This document shows, one piece after another, positions 11,601 to 23,735 of a stretch of 64,000 nucleotides of DNA. The stretch's first letter is position 1. Each line of letters opens with the position of its first letter. The translations under genes were made by a program, and so were the position numbers. The notes below the pieces were generated by a model. That model made no database searches, was not told the DNA's origin, and was given only the letters and a program-made list of their open reading frames with translations. Origin of the DNA: Saccopteryx bilineata (taxonomy: Eukaryota > Chordata > Mammalia > Chiroptera > Emballonuridae); NCBI RefSeq assembly GCF_036850765.1, contig NC_089493.1, forward strand, positions 193,706,706-193,770,705, given 5' to 3'.

Positions 11601-13374
11601 GGGGCACGAAGCCGCCTCCACGGAACAGTGTTCTGGAGAAGACAGTGTCGGAGGCCAGCCGCTGGCAGTGGTCCTGACGCGGTTTCCAGAACCTGCGTCG
11701 GCCCATCAGCGAGGATGACCCAGCCTAGAATCCAGTTCTCTTGAGGAAGGTGCCGAGGGCCTGCAGGCTGATGATCCCGCAATCTACAGACATGGTCTAG
11801 ACTCCAGGGGAAAAGAGCAAATGCCCACATCCTCGCCCGCCTAAGCCCGTATCCCTCCCCGGGATGGGTTCCCATTCCAGCAGCGTCTCCTAACCCTGCG
11901 CACACAGCTGTCAAGGGTCTGGTGACATTTGGGTACGCTGTCTGGTCTCACCCTCCTTGGACCCCTTCAGATACTTCTCCTCATCTTTCTCTTGGTAATG
12001 TGATACAGTTCAAAAAACAAAACAACAAAAAAATGGAATGCGGCCTTTAGCTGTATTACCCACCTTCTTCATTTAATGGTCAGTTTGCATTAGAGACCAT
12101 GCTTGATAGTACCCCCGAGGGGCCTCGTTCATTTAATGGTCACATAAGAGGCATGGTAGCACCGTCCAATAGAACTACGATGGCAGTCACCTAGGTCGTT
12201 TTACATTTTTTAGTAGTCGCCTTCAAGTAAGGAGAAACAGGTGAAATAATTTGACTGTTCCACACATCACCAACCTCTGTCTTCAAACAAAGGTCATACC
12301 TACTCTCATGCAATAGTGTCATGGGAATCATGACACGCTGAAGTGTCCCGCGGTCATTTCTGGGAAGACCATGGGGCTGAGTCACGTGTCACTAAACCGC
12401 ATTACCCTCCCCCCTCCTCTCTGTGCTCTGACCCCCATGCCCATCCCCCAGCTCAGAACCACCTGCTGGAGTCTGTCCACGCCCTCAGAGCATCAGGACA
12501 ACAGATATGTCCATGCTGAGGGTGTCCCCTCTGGGAGCCACCAGAGCTCCTGGTTCTTGGGGTGCTGGCACACTGGTTGTTCCGTGCAGAGGTGTGGGGC
12601 ATCCCTTCCCAACCCCCCAACGCACTGGGTCAGCAGGGCTCCAAAGCCATTCTGCACACGCCCACAACCGCATAGAGTGTTTCTGGAAGAGTTCTTGTAA
12701 TTTACTGCTTTTATACCCTCTCTCCCAAAGGCCGGGAAGCCAGCCCCCTTCCCACAAACCCTGGTTTATCCTCGTCCACGGCACTCCCTCAGGCCATCCC
12801 CTGACAAAAGTGTCCCCTTCGCAGTGTCCCAAAGCTGCCACCCATATGAACATGCGTCAGTCGTCTTGGCTTCTGTCTGGGGGAACTGACAGACCCGATT
12901 CTTGCTTCTAGGAACACGGGAGAGATAGGAGAGCCTCACTGGGACCGAGACCCGGCCTGTACAGCGGAGGAAGCAGTGTGCCCTGGAGTTGTGGGCCTGC
13001 GTCTCCCCCCCCCCAGATGCCCTAGACATGGGGGCTCTGGGGTGAGCACGTGAGCTCAGGGGGGACAGTCTCGGCTGGACATCTCTGCTGGGTCTGTCAC
13101 CCGTAAAAGGGGAAAGAAACCAGTGGCAACCGAAACAGCAGACCTGGCCCCACCATTGACCGGGCCAGCCCGGCATCCCGTGACGACGTGGCTGTCTTGG
13201 TCCAGGGAGACCTCACACTGCCCTGCCAAGTTCACGGGGCTGCAGTGAGCAGAAATGAGGTCCACGCCGATAAGCCCCGGGACTGGACGGGCTGTGATTT
13301 TAAAAATCATTAAACAGAGGGTCTGAGATGACCTGCCAACCACAAGTAGAAGAAAGGGCCTGCTGCTCACACGT

Positions 13375-13550
13375 GGCCACTCAGCTGGGTAATTTCACAG
13401 ACACGTCTCACGTCATCCTCAGAATGACAGTCTGATGGGACAGTGTTATTTTCTCCATGTCGCCAGGGAAGAAAGAGGTTCAGGGAGAGGGGGTGACCTG
13501 CCCGGTTTCCCAGGAGCACACCATAAGAGGTTCTGAGCTGAGCAGTAAAC
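13375..13550 (-). repeat. MIR/L2 fragment (antisense)
   Basis: Degraded phrases such as 'cacgtcatcctcagaatgac', 'gttattttctccatg' and 'gtgacctgcccggtttccc' follow the antisense MIR order (cccattttacagatg ... gtaacttgcccaaggtcac). Confidence 0.5.
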
Positions 13551-15169
13551 TCCGGTGGGCCCGCTCCCGGTTCCTGCTTCTTACCTCGGCTCAGTATCCA
13601 TCAACCCCCGCGTCATTGGGGACCCCACTGCCCGGGGCAGAAATCCCAACACCACCAGACAGAAAGAACGGGGCGGGGTGGTTCTCCACGGAAGGTTCCA
13701 GCATGGGCAAGCCCGGAGCATGGAGAAGTCACCTCCAGGGGAGCCCAGCTGTTGTCTGGCCTCTTTTCCAGACCTGACAGCCGTGCACTCCAAGGAAAAC
13801 AAGTCCTTTCTGAGTTGACCAGAGCATGCTGTTCCTAGAAGCCACATGGCTCCCCTGGTCCTGACTTTGGGGGGGGCACCCCTGACGGTGACCACATGAC
13901 CCCCACTCATTCTGCGGACTCAGAAGTCGATCCCCAACGCTCGACCTTGGCCCTCAGCTCCTACACTGAGGCAGGGGCTCCTCGAGGTGGCTAGGATCCC
14001 CAGGACTGGGCTCCTGGGTTCTGGAGACAGGTCCCTGTGCTGGAAGGAAGAAGCCTTTTTATCTTTAAGTGTTTCCTGATAGCAGCTCCTCGGCCCCCGC
14101 CAGCTTCCCGGCTCCCCTCTGGCACGAGAGACGCGCTGGCCCGGGGAGGGACTTGACGGGAAGCCGTTCTCTGCGGCCGCTGCGGCCCCGCGGTCTGTTT
14201 TTAGAAGGCTCTTGAAGAGGAGATAAACCGCTTGGTGTTCCCGTTCGTGATAACAGAACGGGAAGGAGCCTGGCTGCCCGGGCTGGAGGGGGAATGGGAT
14301 CTTGGGGACACGGCTGGCTCCGCATCAGGACCTGTCCCCCAAACCCCAGCTGCAGGTTGGTCCGGCCCTGTACACGCTGAGAAGTCCCTCTGACCCCATC
14401 ACCTGGGCTGCCGGGATGAGGCCAAAGCTGCGTCGTCCACGCGCCCTAGCCGTTCACCCCACTCTGTTCCCTTGCCCTGCCTTCGCCCCCTCCCCCTCCT
14501 CTACCAGCATGACAGGTGTCGGTGCCCCCCCCCCCGCCCCCACCCCCTTGCTGGGGCTGCACCCTCCCCCACTTTCTTGGCCTTGCCACCTTCTCTTTGT
14601 CCTTAAGATCCAGTTTAAGCATCACCCTGTCCCTGACCTACAACCTCTGCGTGCCCCCCCTCCCCACAGGAGTCACTGTCCCTTCTTACTTGTGCCCGCT
14701 TGTCCCCTCACAACACTCATCACACAACATGGTCACTGCCTCTTCTCACGTCTCTTTCCTCACGAGACAGAGGATGTCACCAGGCGGGGATGTGCCTGGT
14801 TCATCTGAAGTGCCGCCAATGGTGGTGTGGCCGGGTGCCTGGTGTACACGGGCCTCTAGCCCACGCGGAAGGAAGTCGGTAAGAGAGAGTGGGCAGGGAG
14901 CATTCTGGGAAGGAACGGCCTCAGAGCTCTCTTCTCGCTTTGAAAGGCCAGTGCAAGAAATGAGGGATACGGAGGGTCCTTACGGGAGGAAAGGACCGAT
15001 GGCGACGATGTTGCCGTCGGAGAAAAACTGCTCGCGGATGGACCCTCTGCGGCTGCAGCAGCCCTCGCCCCAAATGAAGAGGGCTGTGCCGGTTTCCAGA
15101 GGGACGTGGCCTCTGGGGTCGGTGCCTCGGCCCAGGCTTAACAGCCTGTGCAAACTTGACCAGAGCAAA

Positions 15170-15670
15170 TAGGCTTTGTGAGCGCTCATTTTCCCCCTAT
15201 AACATTCATTATTGAGAAAATTAGTCACTGCAATTAAAAAAGGAGCTGACAGTTAGTTAATTAGCCAAAACAGACTCCATTGTCAACCCGAACCAGCTCA
15301 GACCTACGAGAGAAGCAGCAGGCTAATGTCCCACTTTAATGGGGTTTCAATTTTACATGGACGTGGCTCTCTTTGAAGTCGTTGGTTTCAAGCAGCCTAT
15401 GTCTGTCAACACCCTCGCCTATTAGTCTGATCCGGGGGCGCATCTCGGTGTCATGAAAATTTAATTCATTTAAAGAACACTCTGACTCAATTGTCCACCC
15501 TTTGGTAAGATTATTATTCGACAGAGGGTGGCATGTGGCCCAAACGGGCACTCGGTTGCAAACAGTAGCTGGCTTTTATTCGGGTCTCTCTTCCAATCAA
15601 ATTTCGGGAACAAGTGAGTTCAAGAAAATTCAGCTATCAAAGGAGGCCAAAGCATTCCCCAAACGGTGTC
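15170..15670. promoter_or_regulatory. Candidate conserved noncoding block with homeobox-type sites
   Basis: This is AT-rich, repeat-free sequence in a GC-rich neighbourhood. It contains a TAATTA site at 15258-15263, 'ttcattattgagaaaatt', 'tgaaaatttaattcatttaa' and 'ggtaagattattattcg'. Absence of SINE/LINE insertion over 500 bases and the motif content suggest an enhancer-like element. This is inference from composition only. Confidence 0.35.
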
Positions 15671-16429
15671 CCAAACAAGAGGTGGCCAAGGACCATCCGT
15701 GATCAAAATGTCCCATCTGATCTAATGACGTTTCTCGGGGCTCCGGCTTCCCAACAGCCTGCAAATGATTAGTGAGCAGGACCTCGGGCCAGGGGGGGTG
15801 GTGTCTCGGGGGCCGAGGACTTGCAGTTACTCACTTTATTTGTTCTTCATTAACAGTTTATAGATTTTGAAAATGTTTATTGGAGTGGGAAGAGGAAGAG
15901 AGGGCAGAACAAAGGGAGTTAATAACCATCATGGGCCTGATTTTTAACGAACGAATCTGGGCCAACATGACACACTCTCCCTCTTGGAGCGTCAGCCAGA
16001 TTTAAAGAGAAGAATGATGCTTCCGCTGCTCCCGTGCAGCAACCTCCAACCTTTCTCATGTCACAGCACACGTGAACTCATCACTGAAGTCCTGCGGCAC
16101 ACGTACAAAAAAATGGATGTGTATTTTTTGCCGATCTGACAAAAAAAAAATTTACCATAGGTATAATTTTGATTCATTCACACTGGATGGTTCCTGGCTG
16201 TTGTTTTTGTTTTGTTTTTTTTTTTTAATTAAAAAAGAAATTATTTCATTTGACAATCTAAAGGAAAAGAGGCCAGCGCCCCTGACTAAACACTCAGGTA
16301 TCGCGTTTTAGCGGGACCACCTCAGCGTGTGTTTGGGTGGAATGTCCAGGTTGGGTTGGTAGAAAATTCTCTTGGTTACACTTCCCTTTTCTGGAGAGCT
16401 CAGCTGACTTTGCAACATAGGACTCTAGC

Positions 16430-16505
16430 AGCCTCGTGCGTCTATTTCATGTATGTTTCTTGAATGCCTACTATGTCCTGGGCACTTGGTCAGTACGGGA
16501 GACAT
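16430..16505. repeat. L2-type LINE fragment
   Basis: The phrase 'cttgaatgcctactatgtcc' followed by 'tgggcacttgg' resembles the L2 phrase 'attgagcacctactatgtgccaggcac'. It is a short relic immediately upstream of a younger SINE. Confidence 0.45.
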
Positions 16506-16585
16506 GCTTGAGAGCCCACATAACATGGCAGCGCCCCCCCCTGCCCCAGATTCGTAGAGAAAACGGTATTAAAAACCTCATCACA

Positions 16586-16953
16586 GCCCTGGCCGGTTGG
16601 CTCAGCGGTAGAGCGTCGGCCTGGCGTGCGGGGGACCAGGGTTCAATTCCCGGCCAGGGCACATAGGAGAAGCGCCCATTTGCTTCTCTACCCCCCCCTC
16701 CTTCTTCTCTGTCTCTCTCTTCCCCTCCCGCAGCCAAGGCTCCATTGGAGCAAAGATGGCCCGGGTGCTGGGGATGGCTTCTTGGCCTCTGACCCAGGCG
16801 CTAGAGTGGCTCTGGTAGCAGCAAAGCGACACCCCGGAGGGGCAGAGCATCGCCCCCTGGTGGGCGTGCCGGGTGGATCCCGGTCGGGCGCATGCGGGAG
16901 TCTGTCTGACTGTCTCTCCCCATTTCCAGCTTCAGAAAAAAAAAATAAAACAA
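16586..16953 (+). mobile_element. tRNA-derived bat SINE, first family, full length
   Basis: The tRNA-like head contains an A-box-like 'tggctcagcggtagagcg' and a B-box-like 'ggttcaattcc'. A C/T-rich segment, a body with 'ctccattggagcaaag' and 'cgccccctggtgggcg', and an A-rich tail follow. Flanking 14-bp duplications 'aaaaacctcatcac' (16571-16584 and 16954-16967) mark a clean insertion. CpG retention in the body suggests a relatively young copy. Confidence 0.93.
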
Positions 16954-17369
16954 AAAAACCTCATCACTGCACACTGTAAAGGTGACGACACAAACTTATC
17001 GGATGGTCCCTCTCGCCGGGGAGTCGGGGAAGGAAAGCGAGCAGGCTGGGCTCTGCGGGAGGCTGGAGGCAGGCCAGGGAAGGAGCCAGAGAAAGAGCGA
17101 CATCTCCAGCAGAAAGAGCTGCGTAAACAAAAGCCCTGTCGTGGGAGGCAGCCGGCCGTGTCCAATAAACTCAAGGAAGGCCATGTGGTTTGAAGGCAGA
17201 GAGCAAAGGCTCCTGTAAATACAAGACGAGGCAGAGACCAGATCAAACGGGCCATGTGGACCAGTGGAAGGTCTCTGGCGCACGGGGAAGCCAAAGGGAA
17301 GCTCGTAACTTCAGCCTAAGTCCCAGCTGGAAGACAGACGGGTCTCGGGTCTCAGCACCGACTCAGTTC

Positions 17370-17545
17370 TGCATGTTTCTTCACGCGTTGAGCCTCAAGG
17401 CTCCTCATCTGTAAAATGGGTATATCTCCTTACGGCACAAGGTCAGTCGGGGGGATTCAATGAGAAAAGAGGCACAGCAATACTTACCATCTGATACCTA
17501 ACAGATGCTCAAAACGTGTTGGCCTGAGATAAATAAAACTGAGGC
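17370..17545 (+). repeat. MIR SINE fragment (sense)
   Basis: 'gagcctcaaggctcctcatc', 'tgtaaaatgggtatatctcc' and a later 'acagatgctcaaaacgtg' follow the sense MIR order (cctcagtttcctcatctgtaaaatgg ... agtaagcgctcaataaatg). Confidence 0.65.
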
Positions 17546-17688
17546 ACTTCTAACCTTCGGTAATAAGGTTTGACTAATCCTGCTTCTCAGAGAGTGAGGA
17601 CACCGAGGTCAGCCAGGTCTACAGAACAGGAGATTGTCCCTGCCACTCAATTGGCTTTTCTTGCATGAGAAAGATGCTCTCTCTCCGC

Positions 17689-17712
17689 CGCCCCCCCCCC
17701 CCCGCCCCTGCC
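17689..17712. repeat. Poly-C tract
   Basis: A long run of C residues broken by single G bases lies in unique sequence. It is one of many such tracts in this window. Confidence 0.7.
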
Positions 17713-18449
17713 CTGCGGGAATTATAGAATCACAAATTGTTAGGTATCAAAGGCACTTTGAAGGCACTGATGCCAACCCCCAGGCCCCCTTACAGCTGCA
17801 GTGGCCAATCACTGTTTTCTATAACGCTGGTATCTCTTTTCCCTTTACCTGGGTCTCCTTTTGAGAAATTACATCTTCCTTATTAGATACAGCTTGGGGC
17901 TACCTGATGCTTCCATCCTGCCCCAGCTCAGGGGCTAGGACGGCTCCCAAGTCAGCCAAGGGGACCCACCGTCTCTCTCTGGCCGTGGTAGAATCTTAAA
18001 CAGAGAATTAAAAGGCTGGAAGCAGCTGGGGCTCTTCTGTGCACTGGGGTGCCCTGGAGGGCTGCTTTTCAGGCTCTAGAACTGAGAACCCCCAAACCCT
18101 TCCCACGGTCCACGTCTGTTAGTCAGCTACCCCTCGAGTCTATTGTGGCCCCTGTCAGCCTTCCAAAGTAACTTCATATTAATTGCTAGTTTGGAGCCAA
18201 AACAGACTCATTAATGTGGCAGTGGAGAAATGGAAACCTGGAGAGAGCCAGTGACCTGCACGAGGTTACCCCACGTTTGTCAGATCCGGGTGCAGGGTCT
18301 CCAAAGTCTAAAACCCAGAGCTGTTCTATCTCCAGGATGCCAAGAGCGTTCCAAAAATCATGTGGGGTCCTGGGGTCAGGGGACAGAAGAAAATCTTTAT
18401 TTCCTTCCCTCTTGTTTACTTTATTGAATCAAATAAAATTCCAGCTTAC

Positions 18450-18645
18450 AACCTGAGTGGTCTCCCTCGGGGTCCGCTGGGCAGCGGCGGTGTCAGCGTC
18501 ACCTGGGACCTCGTCAGAAATGCGCATGTGCGGGTCCCAGCCCAGCCCCTCTGAGTGGGAAACCCCAAAGGTGGGACCCGGAGACCTCATTTTAACAAGA
18601 CTTTCCGGGGAGCGCAATGCTCACCGACGTCTGAGCATCGCCACC
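18450..18645 (+). mobile_element. MER5-type (hAT-Charlie) DNA transposon relic
   Basis: 'tgtcagcgtcacctgggacc', 'tcgtcagaaatgcgcatg' and 'tcattttaacaagactttcc' follow the MER5A consensus order (cagcatcacctgggaac ... gttagaaatgcaaattc ... ttttaacaagccctcc). The terminal repeats are eroded, so the ends are approximate. Confidence 0.7.
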
Positions 18646-18849
18646 GTGGGTTTCCCCGTGCTAACGCCTTCGTGTCATTTATTTACTTATTTATTTGTCT
18701 TCAGCAGACTTGATTTTGCGGAGCAGCGCGAGGTGCACAGCAAAGCGAGACGGCGGCACGGAGATTCCCCACAGACACCCCCCCCCCCGCACGTGTGTAG
18801 ACTCCCCCTCTGTCAACACCCCCGCCCCACTAGAGTGGAACATTTGTTA

Positions 18850-18916
18850 TTTTAAAAAAATTTTTATTGAATTTATTGGGTGACATTAGTCAATAAAATT
18901 ATATAGGTTTCAAGTG
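18850..18916 (-). repeat. L1 3'-end fragment (antisense)
   Basis: 'tttttattgaatttattggg' and 'tcaataaaattatataggtt' are the reverse complement of the bat L1 3' terminus. It abuts a sense-oriented L1-like 3' piece, so the two were probably joined by 5' inversion. Confidence 0.6.
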
Positions 18917-18919
18917 TCC

Positions 18920-19095
18920 AAGGCAGAGAAAGGCTGACACGATTTCACTGACGGGTGGAATCCAATGAATAAACAAGCCAGACAGAAAGCGATTCACAAG
19001 ACGCAGAGGGCAGACTGACAGCTGTCAGCGGGGAGGAGGGCTGGGTGACAACGGGGGAAGGGATCAAGCAAACAGAACAAAACACCACAGACAAC
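18920..19095 (+). repeat. L1 3'-region fragment (sense)
   Basis: Phrases such as 'cgggtggaatccaatgaata', 'cagactgacagctgtcagcg' and 'gggatcaagcaaacag' match, with divergence, the sense L1 3' segment 'tgtggaatctaatgaacaaa ... cagactgacaaatctcag ... gattaaccaaagaac'. Confidence 0.5.
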
Positions 19096-19710
19096 AGTGA
19101 CGTCTTTTTGTCACCGAGGTCCCAGCTTCTATGTCACAGGGTCCCCAACGTCTCATCCTCAAGGACACACTCCCCGCGTGTCCCCAGCACGTCCTCCTGC
19201 TGTATTCCCGTCGTAGCCCTTACCGTCACCCTACAGCTCCTTGCCTGTTGAGTCCTAGGTCTGTCTGTGTGCACTGTCCGTCTTTCCTGCATGTCTGTCG
19301 ATTCCGCCGCTGCAGACAGCACAGAAGTCAGTCCGCACAGGGACGCGCTCGTGAGCACTGCCCAGCTTGAGGAACTGAGTCATTCACTGGAGGTCCACGT
19401 GGGCGCGACAAGCGTCACTGGCTGAGCCGGGAAGCAGGGGGCTTTGGGCGCCAGGTGGTGGGATGGATGGAAAGCTGGTGGCTGTGAGACACAGGGGTGC
19501 GGGGGTGACAGGGAGACCGGAGAGGATGAGGCTGAAGGGCGCACATTCAGGATCACAGGGCGGCATTGGCTGGACAAAGCCCATCCAAGAGCAGGTTCAG
19601 TCCAGGGGCCACTGGTTTGCCATCCTTGTTACAAGGGCTTGACCTTGACAACTCTCTGAGGGCAAGCCTTTCCCTCTCAGGCAAGGACTTCTGTTTCAAG
19701 AGTTTTAAAA

Positions 19711-20062
19711 ACTCAGTGGTAGAGTGTCAGCCTGGCGTGCAGGAGTCCCGGGTTCGATTCCCGGCCAGGGCACACAGGAGAAGCGCCCATCTGCTTCTCC
19801 AACCCCTCCCCCTCTCCTTCCTCTCTGTCTCTCTCTTCCCCTCCCACAGCCGTGGCTCCATTGGAGCAAAGTTGGCCCAGGCACTGAGGATGGCTCCATG
19901 GCCTCTGCCTCAGGTGCTAGAATGGCTCTGGTTGCAACAGAGTGATGCCCCAGATGGGTGGAGCATCGCCCCCTGGTGGGCATGCCGGGTGGATCCCGGT
20001 CAGGTGCATGCAGGAGTCTGACTGCCTCCCCGTTTCCAACTTCAGAAAAATACCAAAAAAAA
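19711..20062 (+). mobile_element. tRNA-derived bat SINE, first family, 5'-truncated
   Basis: The copy starts within the A-box region ('ctcagtggtagagtg'), lacking about 15 bases of head. B-box 'ggttcgattcc', the 'ctccattggagcaaag' body and 'tcgccccctggtgg' (19966-19979) are intact. A possible imperfect duplication 'agagtttt(a/g)aaaa' flanks it. Many CpG-to-TG changes make it look older than the 16.6-kb copy. Confidence 0.88.
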
Positions 20063-20554
20063 AAGAGAGAGTTTGAAAAAAAATCTGATTTTCAGTGTAA
20101 AGGTTGGCGGGAAGCTTGGAGAAAATCATTACGAACGAGAAGGCCGACCCTTGGGGAGGGTACGGGTCTCGCCAGCCGGAGAGAGAGCTTTCGAGACAGC
20201 TGGGCCCCCTGATGCCGGCGTGAAAGCCCAGATACACACAGGCATTTATCGGAAAGCCGTTTTCAAACACCACGCATAAAGTCCTAAAAGCTCCACAGCA
20301 CGGGCATCACTTAAATTAAATCATGGTAAAAGAATCAGATGTAATAATACGAAGCGGCAAATGGAAAAGTCATGTTTGAGAAGAAGCCTCCGGTAGCAGG
20401 CAGCACCGCACGTGATGCGAGAGGGGTATAAAACAGGGCTCCGGGGTTATAAAGACCGCCTGTGTCCCCGCTCCGCCTGGCCCCTGGGGTTCAGACATGT
20501 CTCTCCGTGTTGGTGAACTCACTGAACGAGTGTCTAATTGCACGAGTTTATGGG

Positions 20555-20640
20555 GGGGGGCGGTAAAGGAAACATCAAAGAGGAGGTTTGGGAAAGAAGC
20601 AGGGTGGGGCTGCTTGGGGGGGGGAGGGGGGGGCAGGCTA
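20555..20640. repeat. Poly-G tracts
   Basis: Runs of eight or nine G residues occur near 20551-20559 and 20617-20632. They lie in otherwise unique GC-rich sequence with no gene. Confidence 0.6.
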
Positions 20641-21109
20641 CCTGCAGTGCCCTGGCCACCTCGGGGGCTCTCGTGAGAAAGGGGGCCTCGGGCAAAAGCT
20701 GAGGAAGCTGTGCAAAGGCCCCTGTGTGATCAGAGTCCAAGCAGCGTGGTAGGGGCAGACACAGAGGACAAACTGGGGCGTCGGATAGAGAGAGGGGCCT
20801 TGCCCCCCTTTCTTTGTTTGCAGGTACCCTGGCCCAAGTCTAGTGAAAGGTCTGGAGCCTCAGGGTCCCTTTGGGGCATCAGGAGATAGGCAGGCTTGTG
20901 GCCCAGATGTCATCATGGTCTCCGTCGGGAGTGACACGGATAGCAGGGACCAAGGGGGGCCCTGCTCCGGAAATGCTTCCTAATTCTGGGCACAGAATAG
21001 CAGAATGGGAGGGCTCTCTTGTGATCACCTTGGGGCTCCTGGACATCACTCAGGGACACTGGTAAATGGAGGCACAGACAGCTACCGTTGATGTGACCTT
21101 ATTTGTGCA

Positions 21110-21400
21110 CCCAGGCGGGTGTGCAAACCTGGGGGATAGCTTTGCACTTACATCACCAACTACACGTATGTCAGACCAGTCACTGTCTCTTTGGGCGGCA
21201 GAATGGCAGAAGCCCTTCATTTTCGGGGGGACCATCATTGCGTCTTGTAATGCTTTCGGGGATGGGAAGAGAGCGTGCGGGGAGCGCTGGGCGCGGGCTG
21301 CACGTGCAGATGGTGTTTGGTAGAGTTGTACACTTGAAACCCGTACGGCTTTGTGAACCAGCGTCACCCCGACAAATTCAATAAAAAAATAAATACAAAG
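21110..21400 (+). repeat. L1 3' end (sense) with tail
   Basis: The terminal part 'gttgtacacttgaaaccc' followed by 'gtgaaccagcgtcacccc', 'gacaaattcaataaaa' and A-rich sequence follows the bat L1 3' terminus closely. The upstream part is more diverged, so the start is approximate. Confidence 0.65.
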
Positions 21401-21599
21401 AACTGATGTTACTTCTACAAGAAGAGAAGCCAAGTTATATTATTTTAAAATACATGATCAGGTGTGACCCAGGGAACTGACTGACACACGTGTGGCTGAA
21501 GATTCTGGAAGAGGCTCAGATCCACGGAAGGTGGCCAGGAGATGGCCCCGGGACCGAGAAGTCACCCGTGTCCTCACACGGGGCAGAAGCGCCCCGTCC

Positions 21600-21760
21600 T
21601 GGCTGATTTACTATTTATAGTTATCATGGGTTTAACCCTCACGACAGCTCTGCAGACCATCATTATTAGCCTTACCTTAGAAATGGGGAAACTGAGGCTC
21701 AGAGCCCTGGAGGAGCAGGGGCGTGGACAGGTGTCTCCTGACCGGCGGCACACCTCGTCG
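21600..21760 (-). repeat. MIR SINE fragment (antisense)
   Basis: 'accctcacgacagctctgca', 'attattagccttacc' and 'ggggaaactgaggctcagag' are the standard antisense MIR phrases. Confidence 0.7.
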
Positions 21761-21821
21761 GCAGCAGGGTGAAGAAGGACACCTGGGTTTGTCCTCTATT
21801 CCCCTCTCGATGTGTCTTTGG

Positions 21822-21944
21822 GTCGTCAAACTTTTTATAAAAACCGCCCACTTTTGCAGTGCTGGTCAACCTGGTCCCTACCGTGCAACCAAACAGCGCC
21901 GCGATTGGCCCATCATGAAAGCTGGAACGCCCACTAGTGGGCGG
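21822..21944 (+). mobile_element. Truncated non-autonomous hAT element
   Basis: The left end 'gtcgtcaaactttttataa' and the internal 'cgcccactagtgggcg' palindrome identify a hAT-type element. A 29-base stretch around that palindrome is identical to one in the complete element at 61.4-61.7 kb. Here the right terminal repeat is missing. Confidence 0.6.
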
Positions 21945-22785
21945 CCGCGGCACCTGCAAACCTTCCAGAGTGAGATGCGGCATCTGGTAGGCACGTGCTT
22001 TCTCCGCCGGGATCATCCCCGGTCTTACCATCCCCTCCACAATGCCAGGACTGCTCCCCGGCATCGTCCAGAAAGCACCTGCGTGGACAATGCCCTGGAC
22101 ACGGGGACGCTTCTGTAACAGCACGGTCGTGAGGTTCTATGGGCCAACACACCAGCAACATGTGGACTGAATCTCCCTCACGTGCCACATGAATCAAAGC
22201 AGACAGACAGTTTGGCAAAGTGCACTTAGGGTTTTCTCAAACCCAAACCATTAGAAAAAAAATTTTTTTTGGCATTTTTGATGAACCCCCAAACGGGAGT
22301 CTGTTTGGGGGATTATGGGCTGGGTGCGCGTGCTGCGGTATGAGCTGGGCCCGGGGCACCGGTTCATTTGGGGTTGGAGGACGCTGGATCTGCGGCGTGG
22401 TGTGTGCGTAGTGGTGCTGGTGGTGTAGATTGGGGTGGGGAATAATCCACACTGCCCTCTGCCATGGTTTATTCCAGGTTGTTTGTTACCAAGAAGGGTT
22501 AAACCGTGCCAGAGCCCCACCGAGACCAGGAGGGGGTGGGACGCAGCCTCTGCGTCATGTCACGTGAGCCAGGCATGAAACCACAGCTCCGAGGGGGAAG
22601 GCAGACCTGGGTGTGTGGGAGTGGAGATCACGAATAGGCCTTCTGCTGGAACTCAGCAGGGGACAAAAAGACAATCGTTTTAATAACTATTTCGCTCTCA
22701 AAGGTCACTGAGGAAGTGAGCTGGTAATAGCACTTGCTAACGTTCCCCAAACACAACCAGGTGCAGGTTAAGATTCACTGACCTG

Positions 22786-23159
22786 GCCCTGGCCAGCTGG
22801 CTCAGCGGTAGAGCATCGGCCCAGTGTGTGGAAGTCCCAGGTTCGATTCCCGGCCAGGGCACACAGGAGAAGCGAGCATCTGTTTCTCCACCCTTCCCCC
22901 TCTCCTTTCTCTCTGTCTCTCCCTTCCCCTCCCGCAGCCAAGCCTCCACTGGAGCAAAGTTGGCCCAGGTGCTGAGGATGGCTTCATGGCTTCCACCTCA
23001 GGTGCTAGAATGGCTCCGGTTGCAATGGAGCAACAGCCCAGATGGGCAGAGCATCACCCCCTGGTGGGCATGCCGGGTGGATCCCTGTCAGGCACATGCA
23101 GGAATCTGTCTCTCTGCCTCCCTGCTTCTCACTTCAGAAAAATACAAAAAAAAAAAAAA
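22786..23159 (+). mobile_element. tRNA-derived bat SINE, first family, full length
   Basis: Head 'gccctggccagctggctcag', B-box 'ggttcgattcc', C/T-rich segment and body are complete, ending in aatac-A(n). Target duplications 'agattcactgacctg' flank it (22771-22785 and about 23160-23174). The CTCF-like core has a G-to-A change ('tcaccccctggtgg', 23054-23067). Confidence 0.93.
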
Positions 23160-23574
23160 AGATTCACTGACCTGACCTGATACTTGTCCTGTGCCCAGTC
23201 TCTGCTCGGGTGGTGGGCAAGGACAGACACCTCCCCAGATGACCATTCAAGGCCAGACTCACTTCCCAGCTATGAGAACTGTGGTCACCAAGTCCTGTAG
23301 TCAGCTCCTTCACCTGAAGGCAGCCTGTCGCCCGAGGTCACACCATTCCTCACTCTGGTCACAGACAGTGAAAGAGGAAGGCAGGGGCGTGAAGACCTGG
23401 ACAGGGACAACTTGGAACACTCTGATGGGCCACCCTCAGCCCAAGGCCCCTGCGCTGTTGACCATGGCTCTGCCCGGCCCAAGTCCCAGTGTGTCCTCTC
23501 CCTGTGTCCTAGACAGCCACATGCCCTTCCTTTCAGAGCTGCTGGCCCTCAGTAAGTCCCTTGACCTCCCGGAC

Positions 23575-23735
23575 TCCTCTGTTGTGTCCCTGTTTCTGGA
23601 GATAAGAATTATTATTCCCATTTCACAGATGAGGAAACTGAGGCACAGTGGAGCAGAACTCCTTACGTGGAGGGAGGATGTCATGGAGCTGGATTTGAAC
23701 TTGACTTCCTCCCACTCAGTGTCTGCCTATTCTGC
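23575..23735 (-). repeat. MIR SINE fragment (antisense)
   Basis: 'attattattcccatttcaca', 'gatgaggaaactgaggcac' and 'gagctggatttgaacttgac' follow the antisense MIR order. Confidence 0.75.

Noticed and set aside
14220..14270. Inverted repeat tcccgttc...gaacggga as a structured RNA
   Set aside because: The stem is only about eight bases with no supporting context; such short stems are frequent by chance.
14516..15172. 218-codon plus-strand ORF
   Set aside because: It begins in a poly-C/proline run and has no domain; it looks like pyrimidine-rich noncoding sequence.
16586..16660. tRNA gene
   Set aside because: A and B boxes are present but it is the tRNA-derived head of a SINE, continuous with the SINE body and flanked by target duplications; a functional cloverleaf was not evident.
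22824..23180. Similar proteins predicted at 16.6, 19.7, 22.8, 38.1 and 54.6 kb, suggesting a gene family
   Set aside because: All lie within copies of the same SINE; the resemblance is that of the repeat, not of a gene family.
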